Source: Proteiniphilum sp. X52 (GTDB lineage: Bacteria; Bacteroidota; Bacteroidia; Bacteroidales; Dysgonomonadaceae). Taken from it: a stretch of DNA of 64,000 bases. The notes under the pieces were generated by a model. The model worked only from the letters and a program-made list of their open reading frames with translations, had not been told where the DNA came from and did not search any database. Shown piece by piece: positions 7,942 to 17,934 of the stretch; position 1 is the first letter of the stretch; the number at the start of each line of letters is the position of its first letter. The translations under genes were made by a program, and so were the position numbers. Location of the stretch: the NCBI RefSeq assembly GCF_003712195.1, contig NZ_RDSD01000019.1:17302-81301 (forward strand). The letters run 5' to 3'.

Positions 7942-9813
7942 TTATTCGTTGCATTCGGATTCTTTCAGGATAATGCTGCTGACGGTGACTTCGGCATTCG
8001 CCGGATTCCCTCCAAAGTCAAATACCAAATTTATCTTATCAATCTCAACTCCATCCATAGCGGGCATCTTAAACACATAATCCTCATATGCTGTAAGATC
8101 AATATTCTTGGTGAAGAAGAATGTGTTGTCGTCATCGACTTTGGTGAGTTTGACAGTTACCGACCTGATATCCTTGTTTGAATTAAGGATACAGCGGAAA
8201 TCGTACTTATGCGCGGCGCTGGTGGCAATATTGTCAGTTTTGAAATGCACCTGTGCCTGCCATTGGGCAAATGTTTCTTGGGACAACGTAATCTTGTATG
8301 AGTTGCCGTCAGCCACGAAACCGGGGTCTGCTATCTGGTTCCAGCCCGGTGCATAATAAAAGAAGTTGGTATAGTTAACCGACTTCCACATATTGCAGTC
8401 GGAGTCCGGCAACCAGTTCACATCATCTTCTTCAGGTTCTTCGATGACGGTGCCGTCGTCGCAACTATGCTCTTTCAATACAATACGACTGACAGTAACG
8501 ACCGTTTCTGCCGCATTACCGCCAAAGTCGAGCACAAGGCTCACCTTCTCCATGTCAATGCCGGCCATATCTGTCTGAATAAAGGTATAATCTTGATATG
8601 CTTTCAGTGAAATACTTTCCTGAAAGTAATACACTCCGTCGTCTCCCGTCTTAACCAGCTTTACCGTCACATTGTTGTGATCCTTGGTGGAATTGAAGAT
8701 AGTCGAAAAATCATAATTCGTCGCCGCATTCGTCGACAGGTCGGTTAGAAATTTCACTTGCGCCTGCCACTGGTCGGAAGTGGCCTCGGGCAAGGTAATC
8801 TGATAAGAATTAGCGTTGTCGGCAAAGCCGGGATTATCTATCTGGCTCCAACCCGGGGCATAGTAAAACTCGTTGGTGAACGTTGCGCTCTTCCACATGT
8901 TGCAGTCACTATCCGGATCATAACCGCCCGGTTTTGTTTCTTCACCGCTTGTCAGGATATAATGCCAGGCAATGGATCCGTTGTCCGAAATCAGCTCTAT
9001 TTTGGTAGGTGAAATACCTGCCAGTTTATATTTCGGAGTATTGTAAATATCGTCGTTGGCGATATAAGGGAAGAGCGTGTGCGCCGGGAACGTCAGGTAA
9101 ATGTCGTTTCCTTCCGCCACAAAACCATAGGTGGTTACCTGTTCCGGAACGGCCGCCATAAAGTCGTTCCCGTCGTTGGTATTATACTCGCTGAACAGGG
9201 AACAACCGGTATTCACATACACTGTGCCTCCCGCACCCGGATGATAGGTATAGCCCATGCCCGTCGTAAAGGTAAGTATATCGTCATAAAGCCCCCATGC
9301 TGCTTTCTCGTTAGGCGATGCGCTCCACCAACCCGTCCCGTCGGTTCCCGATTCTCCACAAGCCAAGTGCGCGGGTTCGCTGGCAGCAATTGACCATGTT
9401 TTGCTTTCAGCCCCGGCAAGGAATGTAATGTACTTGTCAAAGTCCACCATCGTGTTGTCGATCGTAAACGTCCTGATGATAGAGCCATCGCTGATACCGT
9501 TTGCATTCCCGATCTTGATCTCTACCGTGTAGGTGCCGGCAGTGCTGTAAATTTTGGTAAGGCCGTTCACTGTGGAATAGGTGGTTTTACTTTGTTCCTC
9601 AAAGATCCATACCGGATACGCGGCCCTGTTATTCAATGTGAACGTTACCTGGTTGATTTCCTGGTCGACAGTGATATTCACGTCAATATCCGCGGCCAGG
9701 GGGATGCCAGACTCGTTCGGCGATGTAAAACCGTCCGGTGAACAGTCTGCCAGGCAAAAAGCCATCGCCGCCATCAAGAGGGTAGCCCTGATATAGCCAT
9801 ATATATTTTTCAT
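7942..9813 (-). CDS. Surface glycan-binding protein with PKD-like domain and two tandem CBM-like domains
   Basis: About 623 aa. The ATG at 9813 follows an in-frame ATG at 9819. A lipoprotein signal (CLADC) is followed by a PKD-like immunoglobulin domain (about residues 35-125), then a middle region of about 170 residues. Two homologous domains of about 150 residues follow, each starting DSDCNMWKS and sharing the segments FYYAPGW, QWQAQV and LVFDFGGN. They look like carbohydrate-binding modules that arose by internal duplication. The position right after SusD is the usual place of a second surface glycan-binding lipoprotein, so it probably captures glucan for the SusCD transporter. No catalytic residues are recognised. 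Confidence 0.85.
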   Translation of the reverse strand: MKNIYGYIRATLLMAAMAFCLADCSPDGFTSPNESGIPLAADIDVNITVDQEINQVTFTLNNRAAYPVWIFEEQSKTTYSTVNGLTKIYSTAGTYTVEIKIGNANGISDGSIIRTFTIDNTMVDFDKYITFLAGAESKTWSIAASEPAHLACGESGTDGTGWWSASPNEKAAWGLYDDILTFTTGMGYTYHPGAGGTVYVNTGCSLFSEYNTNDGNDFMAAVPEQVTTYGFVAEGNDIYLTFPAHTLFPYIANDDIYNTPKYKLAGISPTKIELISDNGSIAWHYILTSGEETKPGGYDPDSDCNMWKSATFTNEFYYAPGWSQIDNPGFADNANSYQITLPEATSDQWQAQVKFLTDLSTNAATNYDFSTIFNSTKDHNNVTVKLVKTGDDGVYYFQESISLKAYQDYTFIQTDMAGIDMEKVSLVLDFGGNAAETVVTVSRIVLKEHSCDDGTVIEEPEEDDVNWLPDSDCNMWKSVNYTNFFYYAPGWNQIADPGFVADGNSYKITLSQETFAQWQAQVHFKTDNIATSAAHKYDFRCILNSNKDIRSVTVKLTKVDDDNTFFFTKNIDLTAYEDYVFKMPAMDGVEIDKINLVFDFGGNPANAEVTVSSIILKESECNE

Positions 9814-9828
9814 AATCATTCTATTTTA

Positions 9829-11349
9829 TTAATAGTTATTCTGAGTTAACGTGCCTTGCGCCGCATCAATCTCATTTTGAGGAATGGGGAGGTGTTTTTT
9901 ATTGGTTGTCCATGAGTTTGTGCGGTACTGGCCATCGGGAACAAGCACGGTGGTCGCTTTACCGGTACGCACCAGATCCCAGTAACGTTTTCCTTCGCCC
10001 ACAAATTCCAACCGTCGCTCCTGCATGATGTTGTCCAGCGTGGCAGGAATGTTTCCCAATCCCGCCCTGCCGCGTACTTCGTTTAAATAGTTCTGTGCCG
10101 TTCCTTTACCTGAAATACCGCGGACTAAAAGCTCGGATGCGTACAATAATGTTTCCGCATATCTGTAAACACGGAAATTGTTATTGTAGTTCATATCGGC
10201 AACGGCAGCATGTCCCGCATTCCCACCCACCCGGGGCAGGTATTTCCTTAAGAAATATCCGGTATCCTGATAACGTCCTGAGTAAGTAGCACCGGTGGAG
10301 AGGGCATAGTGGGCGAAATTAAGGATGCCGCCATCGCGACGTTCATCGGCTTCATCATACATTTCGTAAGTTTCCACCCGAACCGGTTCAAATCCCCATC
10401 CGCCCTCATAATCGGGACTGCCGCCCAGATTGTTTATGCCTATAAATTTCGGATAAATTGAACCACCCGCGCCAGTCGCATTGTCCCAAGCGCGTTTACC
10501 GGCAGTGGAAACATAATTGATCTCGAAAATCGACTCGGGATTCCATTCCCCGGCTTCTTCCCAGATGGAAGCGAAATCGTCCACGAGCGCGTAGCTGCCG
10601 GAAGCGATGATCTCTTCCATATAGCTCAGCGCTTTGGAGTATCTGCTTTCGTCCTGTTGGTACATTACCACTTCAGTATAGAGCATATACGCCATGGCTT
10701 TCGACACGCGTCCATACCATTGGGCCGTTGTACGCATGGGTAATCCCCCGTTATCGATCGCATCTTCCAATGATGTTATTATACCATTGTACACATCATC
10801 GGCAGTGCTTTGCTCATGTATATAAGGGAACGCGAGATTCTGTTCATAATAGGGAATATTGCCCCACAATTTCCACAACCACGTATAATAGAACGAACGC
10901 AATACTTTTGCCTCGGCCGTATAAAGAGCCTTATTCTCGTTAGAAATATCGATTACATTTTCAATGTTTTCCATTACAACATTCGAACGGTTTACACCGG
11001 AATAGAATGTTGTCCAAAGATCACTTACCACAGAGGTGGGCAAAGCGTTGTAGTTAAACATACGGTGCAAATAAATACAGTCATTTTCATCGGCTCCCCC
11101 GACGTAAACGTCATCAGCCATCACATCTGAGACCAAACCGATATGCGTATATTGCCCCCAGGCATAGTCAAACCATTTTAATGGGTCGTATGCGGCAACG
11201 AGAGCTTCAAAGATCCTTGCATCCGAATTATAATATTCGTCGACAAAAACCTTGTCGGGCGATTCTACATCCAGAAAATCAGTCGTACAGGATGTTCCCG
11301 TCAGACCCAACAGTATGCAACTTATTAAAATTAAAATATATTTTTTCAT
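9829..11349 (-). CDS. SusD/RagB-family outer membrane lipoprotein
   Basis: A 506-aa SusD-like protein with a lipobox (LTGTSC), tetratricopeptide-like helical core and the typical C-terminal segment RRLEFVGEGKRYWDLVRTGK. It caps the SusC barrel on the cell surface and binds the glycan before import. It starts 19 bp after the susC stop codon and precedes the surface-binding protein by 15 bp, so the genes are surely co-transcribed. Confidence 0.95.
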   Translation of the reverse strand: MKKYILILISCILLGLTGTSCTTDFLDVESPDKVFVDEYYNSDARIFEALVAAYDPLKWFDYAWGQYTHIGLVSDVMADDVYVGGADENDCIYLHRMFNYNALPTSVVSDLWTTFYSGVNRSNVVMENIENVIDISNENKALYTAEAKVLRSFYYTWLWKLWGNIPYYEQNLAFPYIHEQSTADDVYNGIITSLEDAIDNGGLPMRTTAQWYGRVSKAMAYMLYTEVVMYQQDESRYSKALSYMEEIIASGSYALVDDFASIWEEAGEWNPESIFEINYVSTAGKRAWDNATGAGGSIYPKFIGINNLGGSPDYEGGWGFEPVRVETYEMYDEADERRDGGILNFAHYALSTGATYSGRYQDTGYFLRKYLPRVGGNAGHAAVADMNYNNNFRVYRYAETLLYASELLVRGISGKGTAQNYLNEVRGRAGLGNIPATLDNIMQERRLEFVGEGKRYWDLVRTGKATTVLVPDGQYRTNSWTTNKKHLPIPQNEIDAAQGTLTQNNY

Positions 11350-11368
11350 ACGATAGCCTGATTAGCAA

Positions 11369-14300
11369 TTAAAAATTTAAATTTAACCCGAATGTATACG
11401 TTCTTGCCTGAGGATATATACCCCGGTCGATACCGATCTGTGTGCCTCCGGCGGATATTTCAGGATCAAACCCTTCATACCTGGTAAAAGTCAGCAGGTT
11501 TTCAGCTGCTACAAAAAGGCGCAAGCTTGAAATCAGGAGATTTTTCGTCATCTCTCTCGGGAGGGTGTATCCCAACTGTATGTTCTTCAACCGCCAATAC
11601 GAACCGTCTTTCACGTACAAATCGGAGGAGAGCCAATTGTTATTATCATCGGTAAAGGTGAAACGCGGAATACGGTTGGAAGTCCCTTCGCCCGTCCATC
11701 GCTCCAACATATACGAAGGCAGGTTGATATAAGCGATATCGGTACGGCGCGTCGCATCAAAAATATCGTTTCCTTGTGTACCCTGCCACATCATGTTGAA
11801 ATCAAAATCTTTCCATGCAACAGAAAAATGCAACCCAAATGTCCAGTCGGGCATCCCTTTACCGATTTTGGTCTTGTCGTTATCATCAATTTTACCATCG
11901 CCGTTTATATCGACGAACCGCACATCGCCCGGCATCGCTTTAGGCTGTATCAAAGACACATTTCCATCGGCATCGGTATGGGTATAACTGTTGATTTCAT
12001 CCAAGTTCTGAAAAATACCGTTGGTTTTATACCCGTAGAAGAAAGGGAACGGTTGGCCGTTTTCGGCTCTCGATACAGTTCCCACGTTCTGGTAATTGTC
12101 GTAATTTTCGAATCCGGTTTCGTTACCCAATTTAATGAGTTTATTTTTCAGGTAGGTAGCATTCCCCCCGATACGGAAGTTAAAATCGGATACCTTGAAT
12201 CTATAGCTTGTTTCGAATTCAAAGCCGGAGTTTTCCATTTCACCGACGTTACCCCAGGGTTTGGATTCACCCACATAAGAAGGGATGGGCATTACCATCA
12301 ACATACCGTCCGTAATTTTCTTGTAATAATCACCACTGAAGGTCAATGCATTTCCAAGCAATCCGAAGTCAACACCGATATTGGTCTGTATGGATTGTTC
12401 CCAACGCAGGTCTCTGTTTGCCAGTCCGTTTGGTTTGGTACCGTTGAGCAGTCGGATGGCATCTCCTGTGCCGAAGAAATAGTTATTTCCGGTTTGGGTA
12501 AGCGCCACATAACGGAAGTCATCGAGGTTTTCGTTACCGTTTTTACCCCATGAAAACCGTAGTTTTGTGCTGTTCAGCCAATCGGGACGGTTTTGCGCAA
12601 ACTCTTCGTTCATAATATTCCATCCCAGCGAGAAGGAGGGAAAGGTGGCCCAAGGATTGTTGGTTCCAAACCGGGAAGAACCGTCGCGGCGAACAGTTGC
12701 CTGAAACATGTAACGCTCGGCGTAGTTGTAGCTTAACCGCGCGAAATAAGAAGCCAGGGCATGAGGATTGGTAGCGCCTCCGTAAACCGACATGTCGCCG
12801 TTGGCAGCGGTACCGGTCGTGAAGTTGATATTCGCCTTGTTGGGATTTTCTTCCACCATATAGTAATTGCTGCCACCCAATTGGCGCCCGCCGGTTTTCT
12901 TTGCCGATTGTCCCAACAGCACAGCCATATTATGCAGTCCGACAGCCTTATCGTAAGACAATGTGTTTTCTAACTGCCATACTAAAGAACGGTTCATCTG
13001 CGACCACACGGATGATTTTTCAGCCTTATTGGATTGTCCCAGGTAATACACGGGAGTCCAACCATCGGTTCCCCAGAATGACAGATCCGTCCCGAACGAC
13101 GACCGGAATTTCAGGTTATCCCAAATGGTGAGTTCGCCCCAGAAATTGGCAATAAACTTGTCGGCATTCCCCTTCTCGCCCGGTAAGGTCAGCGCGGCCA
13201 ACGGATTGACAATTTCATTATAGTCTGAGCCGGCAATGGTATAGATTCGTCCGTTATTTTTATCGCGTACGGGACTAAACTTCGTCACGTTGGCATATCT
13301 TTCGAATACGGCATCCTCGTCTTCTTCATAAATTCCGAGGATAGGCGAGAAAGCCAGAGCGCTGCCCAAAGGCGAACCATACTCGGAATTAGTGGTGATA
13401 CCTTGCGACTGGATGCGCGAATAGGCCAGATTGGCGCCAAAAGTGACATTATTTAACCAGTTACGTTCGTTCTTGGTATCCATGAGCACGTACGTGTTGT
13501 TGGAACGTAACGCGAGACGTTTGTAATTGGAGCGGTCGAAATTTCCACCGACAATACCTTCCTGCGAGTAATAACCTGCCGACAGGTAATAGTTGAGCCG
13601 TTGCGTGGTACCGCTCGCGCTGAACTGATGCTGGACTAACGGTGCGTTATAATTGAAAACTTCCTTCTGCCAGTTTGTCCCCTCCCCAAAAGAATAAGGA
13701 TCGGCATACAAGGGCGAGTTTCCCCCGTTTAGCCTGCCTTCATTCATTAATATGGCATATTCGGTGGCATTCAGCACTTCCCTTTCTTTCCAAGGGCTTT
13801 GCATCCCATAGGAGAAATCATAGGTAAAACTCACTTTTCCCTCTTTTCCCTTTTTCGTGGTGACAAGAATAACACCATTCGCGGCGCGCGTGCCGTAAAT
13901 AGCTCCCGAAGCGGCATCTTTCAATACTTCTATGGATTCAATATCATTTGGGTTAAGGTAATCTATACCTCCGTCGATCGGCATGCCGTCCACAATATAA
14001 ACGGGATTGGAATCATTAATGGTTCCGATACCACGCACACGCACCTTTGCCGCGTCACCGGGCTGACCGGAAGCGGAAGTAACGGTGACCCCTGCCGTAA
14101 GCCCTTTCAACGCATTATCCACCCTGACGGGAGCCGTAAAGGCGAGATCATCGGCAGTGACACGACCGATAGCGGCCGTGACCACGCTCTTGCGCTGTAC
14201 CCCATAGCCGATTACCACCAGTTCATCGAGCATTTCGTTATCTTCCCGCAGTTGCACGTTAAGCACGGTTTGATTGGCAATAGTGAATTGTTGTTCCAGA

Positions 14301-14812
14301 TAGCCGATATAAGATACCCGAAGGATAGCTCCTCTCGGTACTGATAACGCATAATTCCCATCTATATCCGTGACGGTGCCGATTGTAGTTTCCGGAACGG
14401 AAATGTTGGCGCCGATGACCGGATCACCATTTTCATCAGTCACCCGCCCGCTCAGACGTATTTCCTGTTGCGGAGCCTGCGTTGTTTCAGTTGTTGCGGC
14501 CGTCGACTTATCAAAAATATAAATTTTGTTGTCTCTCAGCTCGTAACCGATATTACGGGGTGTAAACAACTGATCCAACACCTGCGTTAGATCGGTATCG
14601 GTCACCCTGATCGTCACCGCATCATTCAGATCCACCGCTTCCTTGCTAAAGGCCAGGGTGTAGTCTGTCTGTCGGGTGATACTTTCCAGTACGGTTCTCA
14701 GATTTGTTTGGCTGAAATTCAGGTTCACTTTTTGTGCCGAACTGATTACGGTGCTCAGCACAAAGAGCGACATCAGAATCATCCATCGCCTTTTCATTGG
14801 AATTTTTCCCAT
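11369..14812 (-). CDS. SusC-type TonB-dependent receptor with STN domain (beta-glucan locus)
   Basis: A 1147-aa receptor. A signal peptide ends near SSAQ. The STN domain spans about residues 30-100, the carboxypeptidase-regulatory-like domain about 117-200, the plug begins near VVIGYGVQRK, and a long beta-barrel ends in an aromatic terminus (LNLNF). The ATG at 14797 (MKRRWM) is an equally good start. The STN domain predicts control by a FecR/ECF pair, yet no such pair is adjacent. The nearest unassigned pair is at 21072-22848, beyond the pilus-like operon. Confidence 0.95.
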   Translation of the reverse strand: MGKIPMKRRWMILMSLFVLSTVISSAQKVNLNFSQTNLRTVLESITRQTDYTLAFSKEAVDLNDAVTIRVTDTDLTQVLDQLFTPRNIGYELRDNKIYIFDKSTAATTETTQAPQQEIRLSGRVTDENGDPVIGANISVPETTIGTVTDIDGNYALSVPRGAILRVSYIGYLEQQFTIANQTVLNVQLREDNEMLDELVVIGYGVQRKSVVTAAIGRVTADDLAFTAPVRVDNALKGLTAGVTVTSASGQPGDAAKVRVRGIGTINDSNPVYIVDGMPIDGGIDYLNPNDIESIEVLKDAASGAIYGTRAANGVILVTTKKGKEGKVSFTYDFSYGMQSPWKEREVLNATEYAILMNEGRLNGGNSPLYADPYSFGEGTNWQKEVFNYNAPLVQHQFSASGTTQRLNYYLSAGYYSQEGIVGGNFDRSNYKRLALRSNNTYVLMDTKNERNWLNNVTFGANLAYSRIQSQGITTNSEYGSPLGSALAFSPILGIYEEDEDAVFERYANVTKFSPVRDKNNGRIYTIAGSDYNEIVNPLAALTLPGEKGNADKFIANFWGELTIWDNLKFRSSFGTDLSFWGTDGWTPVYYLGQSNKAEKSSVWSQMNRSLVWQLENTLSYDKAVGLHNMAVLLGQSAKKTGGRQLGGSNYYMVEENPNKANINFTTGTAANGDMSVYGGATNPHALASYFARLSYNYAERYMFQATVRRDGSSRFGTNNPWATFPSFSLGWNIMNEEFAQNRPDWLNSTKLRFSWGKNGNENLDDFRYVALTQTGNNYFFGTGDAIRLLNGTKPNGLANRDLRWEQSIQTNIGVDFGLLGNALTFSGDYYKKITDGMLMVMPIPSYVGESKPWGNVGEMENSGFEFETSYRFKVSDFNFRIGGNATYLKNKLIKLGNETGFENYDNYQNVGTVSRAENGQPFPFFYGYKTNGIFQNLDEINSYTHTDADGNVSLIQPKAMPGDVRFVDINGDGKIDDNDKTKIGKGMPDWTFGLHFSVAWKDFDFNMMWQGTQGNDIFDATRRTDIAYINLPSYMLERWTGEGTSNRIPRFTFTDDNNNWLSSDLYVKDGSYWRLKNIQLGYTLPREMTKNLLISSLRLFVAAENLLTFTRYEGFDPEISAGGTQIGIDRGIYPQARTYTFGLNLNF

Positions 14813-15114
14813 GGTTTGTTCACCTATTAAAAATTAGACATTAAAAATTTTTCACATCACTATAATTTATCTGTGCTCTCTATTTTTTACCACAGATACT
14901 GATTTAACACTTTTGAATGCTTGTTATCGCTTCTTTATAGTAGACACCGGGGAAAAGAAAAAGGATGAGTAAAAAATAAAAATTTAACAAAACGACAAGA
15001 AAAACGCAAAAAACAGGAAAGAGATAATGATAATGACAAAAAGTCACCATGCTCCGCAGAAAAGGGTCGAAGGAGAACAGGCACAATATCCGAAACATAT
15101 GAACATCATATCGG
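14813..15114. other. Gene-free stretch upstream of the beta-glucan susC, with an inverted repeat
   Basis: No supported gene. It contains a 7-bp inverted repeat (ATCTGTG at 14869-14875 and CACAGAT at 14891-14897, 15-bp spacer) that could be an operator or a leader hairpin; it has no following T-tract. Unlike the other FecR-SusC intergenic regions here, I found no antisense terminator. Confidence 0.4.
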
Positions 15115-17931
15115 TCAATCGGAGGCGAAGAAGCGTTTTATATTAATTTTCCTCTCTTTCACTTCGATCTGAAAAAGATCGAGCACTGTGGTTTTACCGG
15201 CTTCGATGGTGAAAGCGCGGCTATAATCTTTACACTGGGAGTGTTCAGGCAACGTTTTGGCATCGAGGGTAATGGTGTAGGTTCCCATGGGCAGGAAAGT
15301 GGTGAATTTTCCGTCGGCATCGGTGACAACGGTTTGAACGACCGCTCCGCCGGCATCCATTACCATAAATCGATGGCCTTCATACCTGGGCAGAATCTCC
15401 ACACTATTCTCGTCGCTGATATAACCGACCCTTCCCTGTAATGTACCGCTTTGTTTGAGGGGAATATTGATCACCGTTCCGGCACTGTTGACAGTGATTT
15501 TCTCCCGGTCGAAGCACCAGCGCCCCGCCTGCAGCGGACTCACCACATACTCGCCGTAGGGTACCCGCGAGTAGCGTACCGTGCCTTCTTTGTCAGAAAT
15601 AAAGGCTTTGTTATCAATGCTCAGCAGATAGTCTCCGGCCGGCTCATCTCCGTCATCATAGCGGTTATTGGCATTATGGTCGTAATAGACTTGAGCGACT
15701 ACCTTGCTCTTCCGCCCCTTCATCGGCTGCGATTTGCTGAAATTCCATGTCACCCCCACCTGCACGTGGAACATATCACTGTGATTGACAAACCTGTGTC
15801 TGTACCAATAAGCGTTCATAAAAAAAGCCCTATTATCTTTCGCGAAAAAGTTTGCAGTGAGGTTCGCCGACGGCACGCTGCCCTGACACACATCATGGCT
15901 GAAGTTGACACCTGAGGAGAAAGATAATTTTTTAGAAATTTTTTTATTGATGGAAACCGAAGAGGCAAACCGGTTGAACCCCTTATGCTGTTGCCTCGCC
16001 ATCATATATTCATAGAGATAGCAAGCTCCTTTCTGGTATGAGGCGTCTATCATCACTTCCCGGAATGAGTAATTCAGGGTTGTTTTTGCCTGTCCCGAAG
16101 GACCACCTTCCAAAGGATCGGCAAAAAACCCCGCCTCCAGTGTGCCGAAGAGGGAGTGCCTCGCATTGGGACTTTGCCATCGCGCTTGCCACCCCATGCG
16201 ATGAGAAGTCATTCTCACATTCCCTGAAACAGTTGTTTCATCGAGCAAGGAAGCGTATGAGGGGGAACTTTCACCTTGATGCCGGTAATAGAGCGACGAG
16301 GTTACTCTCCCCAATTTTGGCAATGAAAGCATGATATTTCCATAACTGTTTTCCGAACGGTAAGTGTGGGTGTAGGAGTATGATTGGGGCGCCGTTCTGT
16401 TGTAACCAATACTGCCGCTGACATAGGTGTTTTCAGACAATCTCTTGTTGACTCCCTGCGTGAAGGAGAGAGTTCCTTTTCTGCTTCCTGGAAAATATCC
16501 GTCGCTGTAATAACCCGATCCGTCCAAAACGACTCCGAAAGGGAGATTGCCCCTGTAACGAAGTTCAGCCGCGCCGGAGAATTTACCCTCCGGCAGGTTC
16601 TCATAGCTGCCCAATGCCCCATGCGCCTCCAGGTGGATGCTCCAATTCCTTCCTAACAAGCTTCTCCACTGAAGGCCCCCCACATTATATATGGCTTTTT
16701 CATAAGGGTTTTTCTGGTAGATATAGGTCGCTTCCATACCCCTGTCTGGATTATTGGCTCCCAACGCGCCTTGCATGTAAAACGAGTAATACTCGGTAAA
16801 CCATGGCTGTGAACCTATCAGGTTAAAATTCTGATCGACCGCCCCGAAAGTGAGCGTTTTTCCCCTGTCGGCAGTCGACAACATTGCTTTTCCGCCCCGG
16901 CCAAATAGCGGCAATTCCGCCTGTTCGCTCACGTTGCCAATGGTGAATTCATTCTCCTCAAACTTATACATCAGCGAGGTATTGGTAATCATGGGTGTAT
17001 GACCGGAATTGTATTTGTAGATATTCCCTTTCAGGTGAAGATAGCCGGAAGGCAGGTTCATATATCCCCCACCCTGCAATTGCACCATATTCGAAGTGGC
17101 ATTGTACTGCCGGCAGCTCAATGTGACTGAATTGTCGGCCAATCCCTGTCCGGGATACAAACCACGGGCGGGATGGGTATCCACATACCTCCTTACCGTA
17201 AAAACATTCTGCACGGTAACGGTCTTGCTCCCAAAAATCATTTTGTCCTTCCCCTTCATGGCAGTGACATGCACCGAAAACTGTGCCGACGAAAGGAGAT
17301 TGCCACTGGGAATAAAGCTGTGGGTAAACCGTTTCTGTTCCATTGGCGCCATGGTGATTTTCATCTCCGTGAAAGCAGGTGCCTCCCGCAGGTTGGGAAC
17401 GTTAAACACCAATGTCACCTCCTGATATGTGTTTCCGCTGTTATTCACCGCCACATGCACCCGCACCGAATCCTCCTGACGGGTTATCATCAGCGGGGTG
17501 TCATCTGTCATGAAAAATATCTGCTCCCGCTCTTCAATATTGATGTGGGTTTCCCGGGCCAGCACCCTTTCTTTTTTCGCATTGACAAGGATATACCGGA
17601 TAGTCTTTTTTCCCGCGCCGACATCCCTGCCTGCAATTAGACGGTAAGCGACAAAAACACTGTCATCCGGAGCAACAGAGATCTCACGTTCACCCAGTGA
17701 CAGGGAACGGAGTTCGGAGAGTGGATCCAACAGGACAGTTCCTGTGAATATCTGTTCCGACCGATTGGTTATCTTCAGGATATGGCTTATAACCTGCGCA
17801 TTGACCGAACACTCCCGTATCTCCAAGCCGACCGGTTCTTCCGCCACAGATTGTGCCTTTATTCCGTGGAAAGGATAAAGGCTGATGAGCAATAATCCTG
17901 TGAGGGGGAGCTTTTTCCTATTGCGCCACAT
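15115..17931 (-). CDS. Usher-like outer membrane beta-barrel protein (pilus assembly, predicted)
   Basis: A 938-aa protein with a signal peptide (cleavage near IKAQS). Two immunoglobulin-like regions follow (about residues 27-245), then a long stretch of alternating aromatic and polar residues that looks like a large beta-barrel (about 250-740). The C-terminal region contains VYYDHNANNRYDDGDEPAGD near residue 750 and a second carboxypeptidase-regulatory-like fold near 830-930. A D-x-N-x-N-x-x-D/E-x-G-E-P beta-sandwich after the barrel is also seen, from memory, in alternative (CS1-like) ushers. It lies 3 bp after the adhesin-like gene as the last gene of the operon. It has no clear sequence identity to PapC, so the usher role is inferred from fold pattern, size and neighbours. 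Confidence 0.55.
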   Translation of the reverse strand: MWRNRKKLPLTGLLLISLYPFHGIKAQSVAEEPVGLEIRECSVNAQVISHILKITNRSEQIFTGTVLLDPLSELRSLSLGEREISVAPDDSVFVAYRLIAGRDVGAGKKTIRYILVNAKKERVLARETHINIEEREQIFFMTDDTPLMITRQEDSVRVHVAVNNSGNTYQEVTLVFNVPNLREAPAFTEMKITMAPMEQKRFTHSFIPSGNLLSSAQFSVHVTAMKGKDKMIFGSKTVTVQNVFTVRRYVDTHPARGLYPGQGLADNSVTLSCRQYNATSNMVQLQGGGYMNLPSGYLHLKGNIYKYNSGHTPMITNTSLMYKFEENEFTIGNVSEQAELPLFGRGGKAMLSTADRGKTLTFGAVDQNFNLIGSQPWFTEYYSFYMQGALGANNPDRGMEATYIYQKNPYEKAIYNVGGLQWRSLLGRNWSIHLEAHGALGSYENLPEGKFSGAAELRYRGNLPFGVVLDGSGYYSDGYFPGSRKGTLSFTQGVNKRLSENTYVSGSIGYNRTAPQSYSYTHTYRSENSYGNIMLSLPKLGRVTSSLYYRHQGESSPSYASLLDETTVSGNVRMTSHRMGWQARWQSPNARHSLFGTLEAGFFADPLEGGPSGQAKTTLNYSFREVMIDASYQKGACYLYEYMMARQQHKGFNRFASSVSINKKISKKLSFSSGVNFSHDVCQGSVPSANLTANFFAKDNRAFFMNAYWYRHRFVNHSDMFHVQVGVTWNFSKSQPMKGRKSKVVAQVYYDHNANNRYDDGDEPAGDYLLSIDNKAFISDKEGTVRYSRVPYGEYVVSPLQAGRWCFDREKITVNSAGTVINIPLKQSGTLQGRVGYISDENSVEILPRYEGHRFMVMDAGGAVVQTVVTDADGKFTTFLPMGTYTITLDAKTLPEHSQCKDYSRAFTIEAGKTTVLDLFQIEVKERKINIKRFFASD

Positions 17932-17934
17932 TGG

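Noticed and set aside
14904..15098. 64-aa minus-strand ORF between the usher-like and susC genes
   Set aside because: Low-complexity Phe/Leu-rich translation of AT-rich DNA, with no neighbour or family support.
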